From NCBI GenBank assembly GCA_016900015.1, contig JACJJM010000024.1, positions 1-58,215 of the forward strand: a stretch of DNA of 58,215 nucleotides, written 5' to 3'. This stretch comes from Phocaeicola coprophilus (lineage in GTDB: Bacteria > Bacteroidota > Bacteroidia > Bacteroidales > Bacteroidaceae). The notes below the pieces were generated by a model, which saw only the letters and a list, made by a program, of their open reading frames with translations, was not told the DNA's origin and did not search any database. A program made the position numbers and the translations under genes. Below are positions 24,578 through 35,017 of the stretch, in pieces; the stretch's first letter is position 1; every line of letters begins with the position of its first letter.

Positions 24578-25372
24578 TTACACAGACACTTTGCCCGCGA
24601 TGTGCGGATAGGGATTATAATCGGTCAGTTCGAAGTCTTCGTAGCGGAAGCTGAAGATGTCTTTCACGTCCGGATTGATGTGCATCCGGGGCAGGGGACG
24701 CGGTTCGCGCGTCAGTTGCAGGTGCACCTGGTCGAGGTGGTTCAGATAGATGTGCGCATCGCCCAGCGTATGGATGAAGTCACCGGCCTTCAGGCCCGTC
24801 ACCTGTGCCATCATCATGAGCAGCAGGGCATAGGAGGCGATGTTGAACGGCACGCCCAGGAAGGAGTCGGCGCTGCGCTGGTAGAGTTGCAGGCTGAGCC
24901 GTCCGTCGGCCACATAGAACTGGAAGAGCATGTGGCAGGGCGGGAGGTTCATGCGGTTCAGGTCGGCCACGTTCCACGAGCTCACGATGATGCGTCGCGA
25001 GTCGGGATTGTGCTTCAGGGTGTCCACGACCTCCTTTATCTGGTCGATGTGGCCTCCGTCGTAGTCTGGCCATGAGCGCCACTGGTAGCCGTAGATATGT
25101 CCCAGGTCACCATTGGCATCGGCCCATTCGTTCCAGATGCGTACGCCGTGTTCCTGGAGATACTTCACGTTCGTGTCGCCCTGCAGGAACCAGAGCAGTT
25201 CGTAGATGATGGATTTCAGATGGAGCTTCTTCGTCGTCAGACAGGGAAAACCGTCGTCCAGGTTGAAACGCATCTGGTGGCCGAACACGCTGAGCGTGCC
25301 CGTGCCCGTGCGGTCTTCCTTGCGTACGCCTTCGTTGAGTATGCGTTGCAGGAGGTCGAGATATTGTTTCAT
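24578..25372 (-). CDS. thyA: Thymidylate synthase
   Basis: 264 aa from ATG 25372 ([12 protein letters not shown]), the normal ThyA length; the longer frame adds ten residues with no support. It methylates dUMP to dTMP with methylene-tetrahydrofolate. The catalytic Cys is in [17 protein letters not shown], dUMP is bound by the [16 protein letters not shown] segment, and the C-terminus ends IAGKVSV (more often VAI). It is directly followed by folA. Confidence 0.96.
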   Translation of the reverse strand: MKQYLDLLQRILNEGVRKEDRTGTGTLSVFGHQMRFNLDDGFPCLTTKKLHLKSIIYELLWFLQGDTNVKYLQEHGVRIWNEWADANGDLGHIYGYQWRSWPDYDGGHIDQIKEVVDTLKHNPDSRRIIVSSWNVADLNRMNLPPCHMLFQFYVADGRLSLQLYQRSADSFLGVPFNIASYALLLMMMAQVTGLKAGDFIHTLGDAHIYLNHLDQVHLQLTREPRPLPRMHINPDVKDIFSFRYEDFELTDYNPYPHIAGKVSV

Positions 25373-25492
25373 GTGTGGTGTCTTAGTGTTTATTGGCGGC
25401 AAAAGTACACATTTTATTGTTGTGATAAACGGTAAACTTTAAACAGTTTCTAAAAAAGATATGGAAAGGCGTGTGGTCTGCTCGCGCCGTTC

Positions 25493-25523
25493 TTGTCGAG
25501 GTGTGTCAAATGCTTTATTTTTG
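25493..25523 (+). promoter_or_regulatory. Promoter of the DUF418 gene
   Basis: TTG (25493-25495), 20 bp, TATTTTTG (25516-25523), matching the phylum consensus. Confidence 0.6.
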
Positions 25524-25572
25524 TCCAGGGAGAAGAAGGCATAGAGTTACAATGTTTTATTTATTAAGGTAA

Positions 25573-26751
25573 ATGGAGCAACATCTTATCAAAAAGAGCA
25601 CTCGCATAGAGGTCGTGGACGCTCTTCGTGGGTTTGCCGTAATGGCTATTATTTTGGTTCACAACTTGGAGCATTTCATCTTCCCGGTGTATCCGGCCGA
25701 TTCTCCAGGTTGGCTAAACGTTTTGGACCAAGGAGTTTTCAATGTCACGTTCAGTCTGTTTGCAGGCAAGGCATACGCCATTTTTGCCTTGCTGTTCGGG
25801 TTTACGTTTTACATCCAAAGCAGCAACCAGAAAAAGCAAGGGAAGGATTTCGGATACCGTTTTCTGTGGCGTCTGGTGTTGCTGGTTGGCTTTGCCACAT
25901 TGAACGCCGCCTTTTTCCCGGCAGGAGATGTGCTGCTGCTGTTTGCCGTGGTTGGCCTTGTGTTGTTTTTTGCACGCAACTGGAGCGATAGGGCTGTCTT
26001 GTTTGCTTCCATCCTGTTTTTACTGCAACCCGTGGAATGGTGTCACTACATTGCTCATTGGATAAATCCGGCCCATCAGTTACCCGACTTGAAGGTGGGT
26101 GAAATGTATGCTGAGGTGGCGGCCTATACCAAGGCCGGAGATTTTTGGCCGTTTGTCTGGGGCAACATCACCTTGGGGCAGAAGGCCAGTTTGCTATGGG
26201 CTGTCAACGCCGGACGCTTCTTCCAGACGGCCGGTCTTTTCCTGCTTGGTTTCTACATGGGGCGCAAGCAGTTGTTCCTTTCGTCGGAAAGCAACTTGCG
26301 CTTGTGGACAAAGACACTTATCATTTCGGCTGTTTCGTTTGCTCCCTTGTATACGCTGAAAGATTTGATTATGAAAAATGATGCAATCACGCAGCAGACC
26401 GTAGGGACGGTTTTTGACATGTGGCAGAAGCTGGCCTTTACGCTGGTTCTGGTTGCGTCTTTTGTGTTGCTTTATCAAAATGAAAAGTTCTGCCGCATAG
26501 TGGGAAACCTGCGTTTTTATGGCCGGATGAGCCTGACAAATTACATCGCTCAGTCGGTCATGGGAGCTGTTATTTATTTTCCTTTCGGATTGAGCCTTGC
26601 GCCTCATTGTGGATATGCGGTAAGCCTGTTGATCGGCGTACTTACGTTTTTGTTGCAAGTGCAATGCTGTAAATGGTGGCTTGGCAAGCACAAACAAGGG
26701 CCTTTGGAACAAGTCTGGCACAAATGGACTTGGCTGGGGACAGGCAAATGA
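25573..26751 (+). CDS. DUF418-family (YeiB-like) integral membrane protein
   Basis: 392 aa with about ten hydrophobic helices. The N-terminus RIEVVDALRGFAVMAIILVHN is the family hallmark, and the C-terminal DUF418 region has RFYGRMSLTNYIAQSVMGAVIYF. The family is related to heparan-acetyltransferase-like membrane acyltransferases; no substrate is known. It ends 18 bp from the convergent DUF5056 gene with no clear terminator. Confidence 0.85.
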   Translation: MEQHLIKKSTRIEVVDALRGFAVMAIILVHNLEHFIFPVYPADSPGWLNVLDQGVFNVTFSLFAGKAYAIFALLFGFTFYIQSSNQKKQGKDFGYRFLWRLVLLVGFATLNAAFFPAGDVLLLFAVVGLVLFFARNWSDRAVLFASILFLLQPVEWCHYIAHWINPAHQLPDLKVGEMYAEVAAYTKAGDFWPFVWGNITLGQKASLLWAVNAGRFFQTAGLFLLGFYMGRKQLFLSSESNLRLWTKTLIISAVSFAPLYTLKDLIMKNDAITQQTVGTVFDMWQKLAFTLVLVASFVLLYQNEKFCRIVGNLRFYGRMSLTNYIAQSVMGAVIYFPFGLSLAPHCGYAVSLLIGVLTFLLQVQCCKWWLGKHKQGPLEQVWHKWTWLGTGK

Positions 26752-26769
26752 TGCCTTCCCCAGTCACCT

Positions 26770-27102
26770 TTATTCCTCCTGCATGGAAAGGTTGCAGATG
26801 CCGGCCACGGTCAGTCCGGTGATGAGGAATAGGAGCGAGTGCAGTTGGGTGTTGTCCCAGTCTCCCGTCAGCAGGCTGTGGTAGATGTTCTTGCAGTAGC
26901 CGGTTGTCACTTCCACGCCTCCCAGTGCCACAAATAGGACCACAGCAAGCACGACACCCACTACACGCAGGGTGAGCGCGATGCGTTCGTAACGGCGCGG
27001 CAACTGCTGCATCACCCGCTCCGTGAATCCGTCGTCGGGCACTTCGTGGCGATTGTCCTGCATGAAACGCGCCACAGGGTCTTTTTCTTGATTAAGATTC
27101 AT
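26770..27102 (-). CDS. DUF5056-like small membrane protein, likely anti-sigma factor
   Basis: 110 aa. The first ~50 residues are soluble (DPVARFMQDNRHEVPDDGFTERVMQQLPRR) and are followed by two hydrophobic segments (about 58-76 and 91-107). It overlaps the ECF sigma gene upstream. That order and topology suggest a membrane anti-sigma factor whose N-terminus holds the sigma factor in the cytoplasm. The DUF label is from memory; the anti-sigma role is inference. Confidence 0.65.
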   Translation of the reverse strand: MNLNQEKDPVARFMQDNRHEVPDDGFTERVMQQLPRRYERIALTLRVVGVVLAVVLFVALGGVEVTTGYCKNIYHSLLTGDWDNTQLHSLLFLITGLTVAGICNLSMQEE

Positions 27103-27634
27103 AGCCATGTTGCTTTAAGTAGTTTGACAGTTTTGCTTTTCCCCGTGCCAGATGCGACTTCACGGTGCCTTCGGGCATGCCCGTGATGGTCGCTATCTTC
27201 GGGATAGTCAGGTCTTCCATGTAGAAGAGGGTCAGGCAGGTGCGTTCTTCTCTTTTCACCTGGGCCAGGGCTTCGTAGATGTCGATGCGCGTGTCTACGG
27301 GCGGTTGCTCGCAGGTCTCTTCCCTGTCGGGAGGCACGTCGTCGAGTCGCGAAGTCTCCTTCTTGCTGCGAAGATAGTCATAAAGCACATTGTGTGCAAT
27401 GCGCAGCAACCATGTGGAAAAATTCGACAGTCCCTGAAATGTCCCCAGCCTGAGCCAGGCACGGATGAACGTCTCCTGTGCCAGGTCGTCACTCAGCGGG
27501 GCGTCGCCCAGCGTCTGGTGGAGGAAGAAACGCCTCACCTGTGACTGGTGCCGGCTGACCAGCGTGTCGAACGCCCGTCGGTTGTGCGAGATGACTACTT
27601 GCGCGATGAGCGAAAGGTCGGTCAGCGTTTTCAT
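27092..27634 (-). CDS. ECF RNA polymerase sigma factor
   Basis: 180 aa. Region 2 reads LVSRHQSQVRRFFLHQTLGDAPLSDDLAQETFIRAWLRLGTFQGLSNFSTWLLRIAHNVLYDYLR; region 4 reads CLTLFYMEDLTIPKIATITGMPEGTVKSHLARGKAKLSNYL. It overlaps DUF6249 upstream (4 bp) and DUF5056 downstream, forming one translationally coupled unit. The three-gene set (DUF6249, sigma, DUF5056) suggests an envelope-sensing switch. Regulon unknown. Confidence 0.92.
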   Translation of the reverse strand: MKTLTDLSLIAQVVISHNRRAFDTLVSRHQSQVRRFFLHQTLGDAPLSDDLAQETFIRAWLRLGTFQGLSNFSTWLLRIAHNVLYDYLRSKKETSRLDDVPPDREETCEQPPVDTRIDIYEALAQVKREERTCLTLFYMEDLTIPKIATITGMPEGTVKSHLARGKAKLSNYLKQHGYES

Positions 27635-28284
27635 TTTTCCTCCGGTGTGGGGTTCTGTATTTCTTCTGTTGAGGTTCTTGCTTGCTGTTCGGGTATTTTT
27701 TTCATGCGGAGCTGTTCCTCTCTTTTTTGCAAATATCCGGCTATCGCTTCACCGATACCGATAAAGAACACGAGGAAGCCGATGGACCCCATTTCCTTAC
27801 CCATGCACGCGGTGAAGAAAGCTGTCAGTCCGATGCCGACAAAGGCCATGCGTATGCCGTGCAGGAGCAGGTTGCGGCTCTGCCGTCTGTCGCCTTCGAT
27901 GATGTTGCGATAGAGTTCGGCAGCACCCGGCTGTCCTGATGTCATCATCTTCTCGATGAGGGCATATTTGGCGCGTTTGTTTTTGGAACGGAAATAGAAC
28001 CAGCAGAATATGACGGCAAACGGCACCATAAAGACTAATACAGTGCCTGTGATGGCAACGACGGATTTACTTTTCGCTCTTTGTTTTTCCATCCATTCGA
28101 CTTGCCTTTGCAGGCGGTCGATTTCAGTCTGCGCCTCTTCCAGCGCTGAAGGCTGTGCGTCGCTTGCGGCAAGTGTGTCGGTCGGAAGGGCGACGGTCGT
28201 TGAATCTTGTGCGATGACAGAGGAAACCGGTGCGCTCACAGCCAGCGTGAAGCAGGCAGCGAGCAGGAGAATAATCTTTTTCAT
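27631..28284 (-). CDS. DUF6249-like membrane protein in the sigma operon
   Basis: 217 aa. Signal peptide (MKKIILLLAACFTLAVSAPVSSVIAQ), an extracytoplasmic part with a coiled coil (EEAQTEIDRLQRQVEWMEKQRA), then three hydrophobic segments and a basic C-terminal tail in the cytoplasm. It overlaps the ECF sigma start by ATGA. It may sense or transmit an envelope signal to the sigma/anti-sigma pair. Family name is from recall; the role is inferred from context. Confidence 0.65.
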   Translation of the reverse strand: MKKIILLLAACFTLAVSAPVSSVIAQDSTTVALPTDTLAASDAQPSALEEAQTEIDRLQRQVEWMEKQRAKSKSVVAITGTVLVFMVPFAVIFCWFYFRSKNKRAKYALIEKMMTSGQPGAAELYRNIIEGDRRQSRNLLLHGIRMAFVGIGLTAFFTACMGKEMGSIGFLVFFIGIGEAIAGYLQKREEQLRMKKIPEQQARTSTEEIQNPTPEEK

Positions 28285-28546
28285 GATGTATAAACGTTGT
28301 TTGAATGGTTTTTCTATGTGTTAGACGCAGGAGAGCTGTCGGATGGTTGCAAAGGTAGGTGGATTTTTTTCTATAAAAAGACAGTTTGACCTTCCTTGGA
28401 ATGTGATGTGACTAAACCTTTCTTTCCGCTCTTGGGCGTTTTTTGTTGATATCAATCAAAGATAAAATACAGTGTGAAATAATGTTATAGATAGACAGTG
28501 CTATTCATGAATTTTAAAGTCTGTTGTGTTATATAAGCGAACATTT

Positions 28547-29728
28547 ATGAAAAAAACTGGGAAAATGAGTAAAAAAGACAATTATAGACTCGGTATGCAA
28601 GATCTGAAGTTTCAGACGGATGAAGAAAAGAGGGCTTTTGAACGTTGGTTGGGAGAAGGTCGCCATGAAGAATTGTGGCAAGAGTGGAATTCTTCGTCGG
28701 AAATTCAGAAAGAGTTAATATTATTGCATTTTTTGGAGACCCGTCGCGAGAAAAATTTGAACCGTTTCATGAAAGCGTTGGACGGAACACCGCACAGACG
28801 GAATATGTCGCGTTGGACAAAATGGAGTGTTGCAGCTTCTATTTTGGTTTTGGTGGTCGTGAGTATGTCGTGGTGGGTTTTAAATTCAAATAAAAATAGC
28901 GGCAAATACATAGCGACTGAATATGAAGCTCCATCGCTGACAGTAGCACCTTCGTTGAGTTACAAGTTGAAGGATGGGGTCTACAATGTGGAATGCCAAG
29001 GTGTGAATATTCGCATAGAGCCGGGGCGTGTCGCTTATACTAGGGTTGGACAACAATCAGTCGTAGCAGACAGCTTGCGTTTTAACGAATTGGTTGTGCC
29101 GCGTGGACAAATGTGTGAAGTTGAATTGGTTGATGGAACAAGAGTTGTACTCAATTCTGATTCTCGTTTACGTTTTCCCGTGTCGTTTAAAGATAGTTTG
29201 GCTCGTCTAGTTTATTTAAACGGAGAAGCGTATTTTGATGTGGCTTCTGATGCTGACCATCCATTTATTGTCAAATCTCCTCATTTGGAAGCCAGAGTCT
29301 ATGGCACGAAGTTTAACATAAAATCTTATAACCGAGATGCCTTAGGACGTATTATGCTCGAGGAAGGACGACTAAATGTGATAGGACATGACCGCAAGGT
29401 GAAGACTATGCAACCAGGTGACTATTATGCTTATGATGGAAGCTGTTTGGTAGAAAGTCGGAGTGGTGTTGATGCTTATGAGGTGACTTGCTGGAGGGAC
29501 TATAAGTTTTGTTTCAATAACGAAATGCTCATGGATATTGCCACAGATTTGGAACGTAAGTATGACGTGAACATTTATTTCGATAATTATAAGGCGTCGA
29601 CGTTTCGTTTCTATTCTCGGACGCACCGCTGTGAGCATGTAGAGGATGTACTTGACCTTTTCCATTTTACGGAAAAGATTGACTATCATGTGGATGGGCG
29701 CGATATTTATATCAAATTACATGAGTAA
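28547..29728 (+). CDS. FecR-family anti-sigma regulator (locus 2)
   Basis: 393 aa. N-terminal cytoplasmic ~85 residues (TDEEKRAFERWLGEGRHEELWQEW), one membrane helix (SVAASILVLVVVSMSWWVL), then the periplasmic FecR domain (VVPRGQMCEVELVDGTRVVLNSDSRLRFP...YLNGEAYFDV...VKSPHLEARVYGTKFNIKSY) and a DUF4974-like C-terminus (MLMDIATDLERKYDVNIYF). It would pass a signal from the STN domain of the adjacent SusC to an ECF sigma factor. The likely partner sigma gene is at the far end of the locus on the opposite strand. ATG 28565 is an alternative start. Confidence 0.9.
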   Translation: MKKTGKMSKKDNYRLGMQDLKFQTDEEKRAFERWLGEGRHEELWQEWNSSSEIQKELILLHFLETRREKNLNRFMKALDGTPHRRNMSRWTKWSVAASILVLVVVSMSWWVLNSNKNSGKYIATEYEAPSLTVAPSLSYKLKDGVYNVECQGVNIRIEPGRVAYTRVGQQSVVADSLRFNELVVPRGQMCEVELVDGTRVVLNSDSRLRFPVSFKDSLARLVYLNGEAYFDVASDADHPFIVKSPHLEARVYGTKFNIKSYNRDALGRIMLEEGRLNVIGHDRKVKTMQPGDYYAYDGSCLVESRSGVDAYEVTCWRDYKFCFNNEMLMDIATDLERKYDVNIYFDNYKASTFRFYSRTHRCEHVEDVLDLFHFTEKIDYHVDGRDIYIKLHE

Positions 29729-29766
29729 TAAACCATATAGAGTTGAGAACTTTAAACAGTTATCTT

Positions 29767-32700
29767 ATGAAGAAACATTTATTGATTTTCCGGAAAAGAT
29801 CTGGTAGGATGTGCCTGTGGCGTCCCATCGGTGTGGGATTGTTTCTGTTGTGTCTTTCTCCGGCTGTGTATGGCGGCATTCTTGACAAGAAGGTGACCGT
29901 CAGTGTGAAGAAGGTCACTCTGCAAGAAGCTATTGCAGCTATTTTGCAGCAGACGGATTATGGCATATCTTACAACGTGGATGAGATTTCTCATATCCAT
30001 GATGTATCGCTGTCTGTTGAAAATGCACCATTTGAAGAGGTTTTGAGTAAGTGCCTTGCACCTTATGGTTTCACATTTTCGTTTCACGGACAAACCGTGG
30101 TTATTTCTGCAGTTAGCATGCCTGAACGTGAAGTGAAGGGTATTGTTGTCGATGCAGGAGGAGAGCCATTGGCTGGCGTAAGTATCGTGATTCGTCAGAA
30201 AGGGCATGAAGACGTGTATGGCATTACAGATGTTGATGGTCGGTTCAAACTGAAATTGCCAGATGGGGGCAGAGCGAAGATTGTTTTCAGGTTTATAGGA
30301 TTTAAAGAGAAAATAGTTGAAGCAGATGGGAAACCTATGCATGTAGTGCTTCGTGAAGATACGCAAAAGCTGAATGAAATTGTAAAAATCGGATATTATG
30401 ATCAGCGTCGTGGTAATTTGACCGGCTCTGTTACTTCTGTGATGATGGATGATATTTTAGAGCCGAATATGACCACAATAGACCAAGCTCTCGAAGGACG
30501 TATTCCGGATTTACTTTTCATGCAAAACTCTGGCGAGGTAGGAGCAACAGCGCGTTTGCGTGTGCGTGGTACGTCTACTCTCATAGGTAACAGAGAACCA
30601 TTGTGGGTACTCGATGGCTTTGTCTTGCAAGACCCTGTCGATGTGAGCGCAGAACAGCTCAATGACCCAGACTATATTAACTATGTAGGCAATGCCATAG
30701 TCGGAATTAATCCTCAAGATATTGAACGTATTGACGTTTTGAAGGATGCTTCGGCAACAGCTCTTTATGGTACACGGGCCTCTAATGGTGTCATTGTGGT
30801 GACTACAAAGAAAGGTCGTCCAGGTCCTCCATCAATTTCTTATGCCAACAACACGAAATTTACTGTACGTCCCCGCTATTCGGACCGTAATATCAATTTG
30901 ATGAACTCTCAGGAACGTATGTCGTTTGGTAAAGACCTCTGTGATTTGCATTATGTATTTCCTTCCGGTATGCCTATGGTGGGCTATGAAGGTGCTTATT
31001 ATCGTTATCAGACGGGGCAGACAACATATGATGAATTTTTAGCCGAGTGTGCACATTATGAAACGACAAATACGGATTGGTTTAAATTGCTTACTCAAGA
31101 CGCTTGGACACAGCAACATACATTGAGTATATCGGGCGGTAGCGAGTCGACTCGTTATTATGCTTCCATCGGATATACCAGCGAGACGGGAACCATTAAG
31201 ACTGAATTTGTCGACCGTTATACGGCTTCGATGAACGTTATGACCAACATAACCCGTAATTTGATGGCGAACATCCGTCTTAATGGTAATATACAGAAAA
31301 AGAATCACTTGCCTTCAGATGTTGCTGTACTTGACTATGCTTACAACACTACACGTGCTCTTCCGGCTTACAACGAGGATGGTTCGCTTTACTATTATAA
31401 GAATCATGGGTATTCTTCGGTGGGCGATGGTTCCAAACATTATAGTCAGTATGGCTACAATATTATCAACGAGATGAACAATACTTCGGATGACTATTCG
31501 GGCAACACCTTTATGGTAAGTGCAGACCTGACTTACAAAGTGAAAGACATTGTTGACCTGACGGCTGCAGCTTCTTATTCGCGTAGTTCTACCCTTCAGA
31601 CTACATGGTATGGAGAAAAAACTAACTATGTGGCAATTTTGAAAAATGGCGAATCAGACGAACTTCCGATTCCCGGTGAAACAGGTCTTTGCGAGCTTCC
31701 ATACGGCGGTGTTTACAATACGACGAATACGATCAATGAAAGTTTTACAGGGCGTCTTCAAGCAAATCTTCATTGGTCGTTTGGTGACGATAAGCAACAT
31801 TTGATTACTTCCACCGCAGGGTATGAGGTGAACATGGCACGTTCGAATGGAATTTCTGATCAAACACGTGGCTATTACAAAGACCGTGGTATGAAATATG
31901 TCACGATGGACAGTGAGTCGCTGGATGATTTTCCACTTTATAAAGAATGGCTTGCTGCCGGACATCGTTCGCTCACAGCCGGAAAGACTAATCAACTGAG
32001 TGGGTATCTCACAGCAGCTTATTCTTATTATAATCTTTTTACCGTGAGCTTAAGCGGGCGTTTCGATGCTTCAAACAAGTTTGGTAGCCGTAGTAACGAA
32101 AAGTTCTTGCCCGTGTGGTCTGTTTCTGGACGTTGGAATATCAAGGATACTTTTTTCCCGGTTTCAGATAAATTGGGAGAGTTAAGTATGCGCTTGTCTT
32201 ATGGTAAGACGGGTAATATGTTGGATGGCGAAACGCCCAACTTACTTATCAATCAAGGGACAATGGATGCTTTCTATGGAGAGAACACGTCTACCGTGGC
32301 TAGTTTGCCAAATCCTAATTTGCGTTGGGAACAAACTGACCAATATAACATAGGACTTGATCTGAACCTTTTTGACGGACGCTTGCTTTTTTCCACAGAC
32401 TTTTGGTACAAATATACGACTGATGCTTTCGCTAGTGTCAATGTTGCTTTAGTTAATGGTGTATCTAGTTATCGCATGAATAATGGTGACATCAAGAACA
32501 AGGGATTTTCTTTTTCGATCTCTGGATATCCCATACGCAACAAAGATTGGAAGCTCTATCTTTCTACGAATTACTCTTATGCTAGCAACACGGTTCAGAC
32601 CAACACTAGTGAGACTTATAACATTGAAAATTATTTGAATGGCACAGCTATTGTGGACGGACGACCTATTGGAACGTTCTATTCTTACAAATATTTGGGA

Positions 32701-33396
32701 TTGAACCCCAATACTGGAGTGCCTATGTTTGACGACTATCAAGATCGCCAGCATCTGCTTGCAGGAAAGACATTGGCAGAGGTTGTACCTCAAGTGATGG
32801 TGGAAAGTGGTAATCGTGATCCAGATTTTACCGGTTCGCTCTATGCTACTTTGACTTGGAAGCAATTTTCCTTAAACACGAATTTCAACTACCGTATCGG
32901 GTCGAAGATGCGTCTTTTTGCACTCTATGAACCTGTTATCCGTGGTGTGTCGTCTGATAAAAACGTACGTAAAGAATTTGTTAACCGTTGGCAGAAACCA
33001 GGCGATGAGAAGTATACGGACATTCCTGTGTTGGTTAGTCCTAGCGATCCGTCATATGCAGATTACAATCAGCATTGGTCCAGTGGTGTGTCGGCTTCAC
33101 AGTCGGGAGTGCCCACGTTTGCTTACAGTTTGTGGAATATGTATGACGATTCAGACTTACGTGTTGTGCCGGGTGATTATTTACGTCTGAGTAGCCTGAC
33201 GCTTTCTTATAACTTCACGTCCATGCAGTTGGCATCTACTTTTCTGAAGTCTTTGCGCTTAAGCTTCAATGTGACAAATGTGTTCACATTGGCTTCTAGT
33301 AAACTTGATGGACAAGATCCTACGCAGACGAGTTTTACAGGCGTGAATCTCTCGACTCGCCCGTCTTATACGTTCGGGCTGAACGTTTCGTTTTAA
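29767..33396 (+). CDS. SusC/RagA TonB-dependent transducer with STN domain (locus 2)
   Basis: 1209 aa. After the signal region (VGLFLLCLSPAVYGG) comes an STN domain (VTVSVKKVTLQEAIAAILQQTDYGISYNVDEIS...VVISAV), which in related proteins contacts a FecR-type anti-sigma factor. Then a carboxypeptidase-regulatory-like domain (VKGIVVDAGGEPLAGVSIVIRQ), a TonB-box region, plug (RLRVRGTSTLIGNREPLWVLDG; ASATALYGTRASNGVIVVTTKKG) and a barrel ending in VSF. The order fecR-susC-susD shows a self-sensing import system. Base composition is AT-richer than in the SusC of locus 1, suggesting separate origin. Start 29767 is favoured over 29743 because MKKHLL opens the signal sequence. Confidence 0.94.
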   Translation: MKKHLLIFRKRSGRMCLWRPIGVGLFLLCLSPAVYGGILDKKVTVSVKKVTLQEAIAAILQQTDYGISYNVDEISHIHDVSLSVENAPFEEVLSKCLAPYGFTFSFHGQTVVISAVSMPEREVKGIVVDAGGEPLAGVSIVIRQKGHEDVYGITDVDGRFKLKLPDGGRAKIVFRFIGFKEKIVEADGKPMHVVLREDTQKLNEIVKIGYYDQRRGNLTGSVTSVMMDDILEPNMTTIDQALEGRIPDLLFMQNSGEVGATARLRVRGTSTLIGNREPLWVLDGFVLQDPVDVSAEQLNDPDYINYVGNAIVGINPQDIERIDVLKDASATALYGTRASNGVIVVTTKKGRPGPPSISYANNTKFTVRPRYSDRNINLMNSQERMSFGKDLCDLHYVFPSGMPMVGYEGAYYRYQTGQTTYDEFLAECAHYETTNTDWFKLLTQDAWTQQHTLSISGGSESTRYYASIGYTSETGTIKTEFVDRYTASMNVMTNITRNLMANIRLNGNIQKKNHLPSDVAVLDYAYNTTRALPAYNEDGSLYYYKNHGYSSVGDGSKHYSQYGYNIINEMNNTSDDYSGNTFMVSADLTYKVKDIVDLTAAASYSRSSTLQTTWYGEKTNYVAILKNGESDELPIPGETGLCELPYGGVYNTTNTINESFTGRLQANLHWSFGDDKQHLITSTAGYEVNMARSNGISDQTRGYYKDRGMKYVTMDSESLDDFPLYKEWLAAGHRSLTAGKTNQLSGYLTAAYSYYNLFTVSLSGRFDASNKFGSRSNEKFLPVWSVSGRWNIKDTFFPVSDKLGELSMRLSYGKTGNMLDGETPNLLINQGTMDAFYGENTSTVASLPNPNLRWEQTDQYNIGLDLNLFDGRLLFSTDFWYKYTTDAFASVNVALVNGVSSYRMNNGDIKNKGFSFSISGYPIRNKDWKLYLSTNYSYASNTVQTNTSETYNIENYLNGTAIVDGRPIGTFYSYKYLGLNPNTGVPMFDDYQDRQHLLAGKTLAEVVPQVMVESGNRDPDFTGSLYATLTWKQFSLNTNFNYRIGSKMRLFALYEPVIRGVSSDKNVRKEFVNRWQKPGDEKYTDIPVLVSPSDPSYADYNQHWSSGVSASQSGVPTFAYSLWNMYDDSDLRVVPGDYLRLSSLTLSYNFTSMQLASTFLKSLRLSFNVTNVFTLASSKLDGQDPTQTSFTGVNLSTRPSYTFGLNVSF

Positions 33397-33421
33397 AAAT
33401 AAATCAAGAAAAAATAAAAAG

Positions 33422-34990
33422 ATGATAAAGAACATTTATATATTCCTTTTATGCATAGGTCTAATGTGTGGAAGTACATCGTGTAGTGACTTTCTGGATG
33501 CATATTCGCAAGACATGGTCATACCTAGCAGTGTGACCGATTTGGATGAAGTATTGCTGGGAAGTGTTTATATGCCGAGTTCTCAGATTTCTAATGGTCC
33601 GTCTGGTACTCGCTCGTGTGGCTTTTTCAATATTCTCGACGATGATGTCAATACCGGTTTGGGTTCGGCCACAGGCGAAAACACCTCCAATATTAATGGA
33701 TGGCAACAATGTTTGGGGCCCATTTTTGGTTATTATGCTTGGCAAATGGAAGTTGGCGTTAATTACAATGGTACGAGTGTGGCTTCAGATGTAGTTACGT
33801 GGAGCGACCTTTATGCTCGTATCAACTATATTAATGTGATTCTTGATGAAATCACTCAGCTTCCCCATGAGACGGAAGACGAACAAGCAACCTATTTGCG
33901 TGTGCAAGGCGAAGCCTATTTTCTGCGAGGGTGGTTTTATTTTGTTTTAGCCAATCTTTACGGGGATGCCTATGCACCCGCTACGTGTGAGGAAAAATTG
34001 TGTGTACCCTTGAAATTGACTCCTTATGTGGAGCATGACAAGGACAAACCTACACAGTTCCAACGTGCTACGGTCAAAGAAATCTACGACCAAGTGGTAA
34101 CCGATTTGCTGATGGCAGAAGACTATCTTACGCAAAGTCCGCAAAAGGATGAACACCGTCATTATCGTGCTTCGCTTGAAGCTGTCGATTTGTTGTTAAG
34201 TCGTGTTTATCTTTATATGCAAGACTATGTGAAAGCTGAAGAAAAGGCTGATGCTGTGCTTGCAAGTTCCCTTGTACGTTTGGCTTCGCTGTCTTTGTTA
34301 AGCTCCACAAGTCCTTTCCTGACAAGTACCAATCCAGAGCTAATCTTTTCACAAGGTTCGAATAATTTGGCTCCCACAGGCATTTTTACAGGGCGTGCCG
34401 GAGATTTTTGTGTCACAAAAGAATTGCGTGATATGTATGCTGAGGATGATCTTCGTGGTGAATGTTTTTTTGGTATTGCATCAAACGACAGCATTTCGCT
34501 GAATTACAAGTACGAGCGTGGAACTGTACGTTCGCGTGTTTCTGATGTCTTTACGTTACGTATGGCAGAAGCCTATCTCAACAAAGCCGAAGCTTGTGCC
34601 ATGCAAGAAGGTAAGGAAGCTGAGGCTTGTCGATTACTTAATGAATTGCGTGTCCATCGTATTGAAAATTATGAAGATAAATTGTATAGTGGAGAGGAAT
34701 TGATACGTCAAATTCGAAATGAACGTCGCAAGGAACTTTGTTTTGAGGGGCATCGTTGGTTCGATTTGCGTCGTTATGCCGTGTGTGAAGAATATCCTTA
34801 TAGCCGCCAGATTATACATGTGTTCAATGCTATTGGTGATAATACAGCTTATCTTTATACAGAGCTTTACAAGTTGGAAGAATATGATGCGGCTTATACG
34901 TTTGCTATCCCGTCAATAGTACTTGAGTTCGATAATGTGCCGATGGAAAATAATCCGCGTGAGGAACGCGAGCCTCTGTCGTCTGAATAA
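33422..34990 (+). CDS. SusD/RagB-family surface lipoprotein (locus 2)
   Basis: 522 aa. Lipobox GSTSC followed by SDFLDAYSQD. Family segments: LRVQGEAYFLRGWFYFVLANLYGDAYAPAT, VFTLRMAEAYLNKAEACAMQEGKEAEACRLLNELRVHRIENY, LIRQIRNERRKELCFEGHRWFDLRRY. It lies 25 bp after its SusC. It captures the unknown substrate outside the cell. Confidence 0.93.
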   Translation: MIKNIYIFLLCIGLMCGSTSCSDFLDAYSQDMVIPSSVTDLDEVLLGSVYMPSSQISNGPSGTRSCGFFNILDDDVNTGLGSATGENTSNINGWQQCLGPIFGYYAWQMEVGVNYNGTSVASDVVTWSDLYARINYINVILDEITQLPHETEDEQATYLRVQGEAYFLRGWFYFVLANLYGDAYAPATCEEKLCVPLKLTPYVEHDKDKPTQFQRATVKEIYDQVVTDLLMAEDYLTQSPQKDEHRHYRASLEAVDLLLSRVYLYMQDYVKAEEKADAVLASSLVRLASLSLLSSTSPFLTSTNPELIFSQGSNNLAPTGIFTGRAGDFCVTKELRDMYAEDDLRGECFFGIASNDSISLNYKYERGTVRSRVSDVFTLRMAEAYLNKAEACAMQEGKEAEACRLLNELRVHRIENYEDKLYSGEELIRQIRNERRKELCFEGHRWFDLRRYAVCEEYPYSRQIIHVFNAIGDNTAYLYTELYKLEEYDAAYTFAIPSIVLEFDNVPMENNPREEREPLSSE

Positions 34991-35017
34991 GAATAAATTG
35001 TTTAAAAAAGAAACATA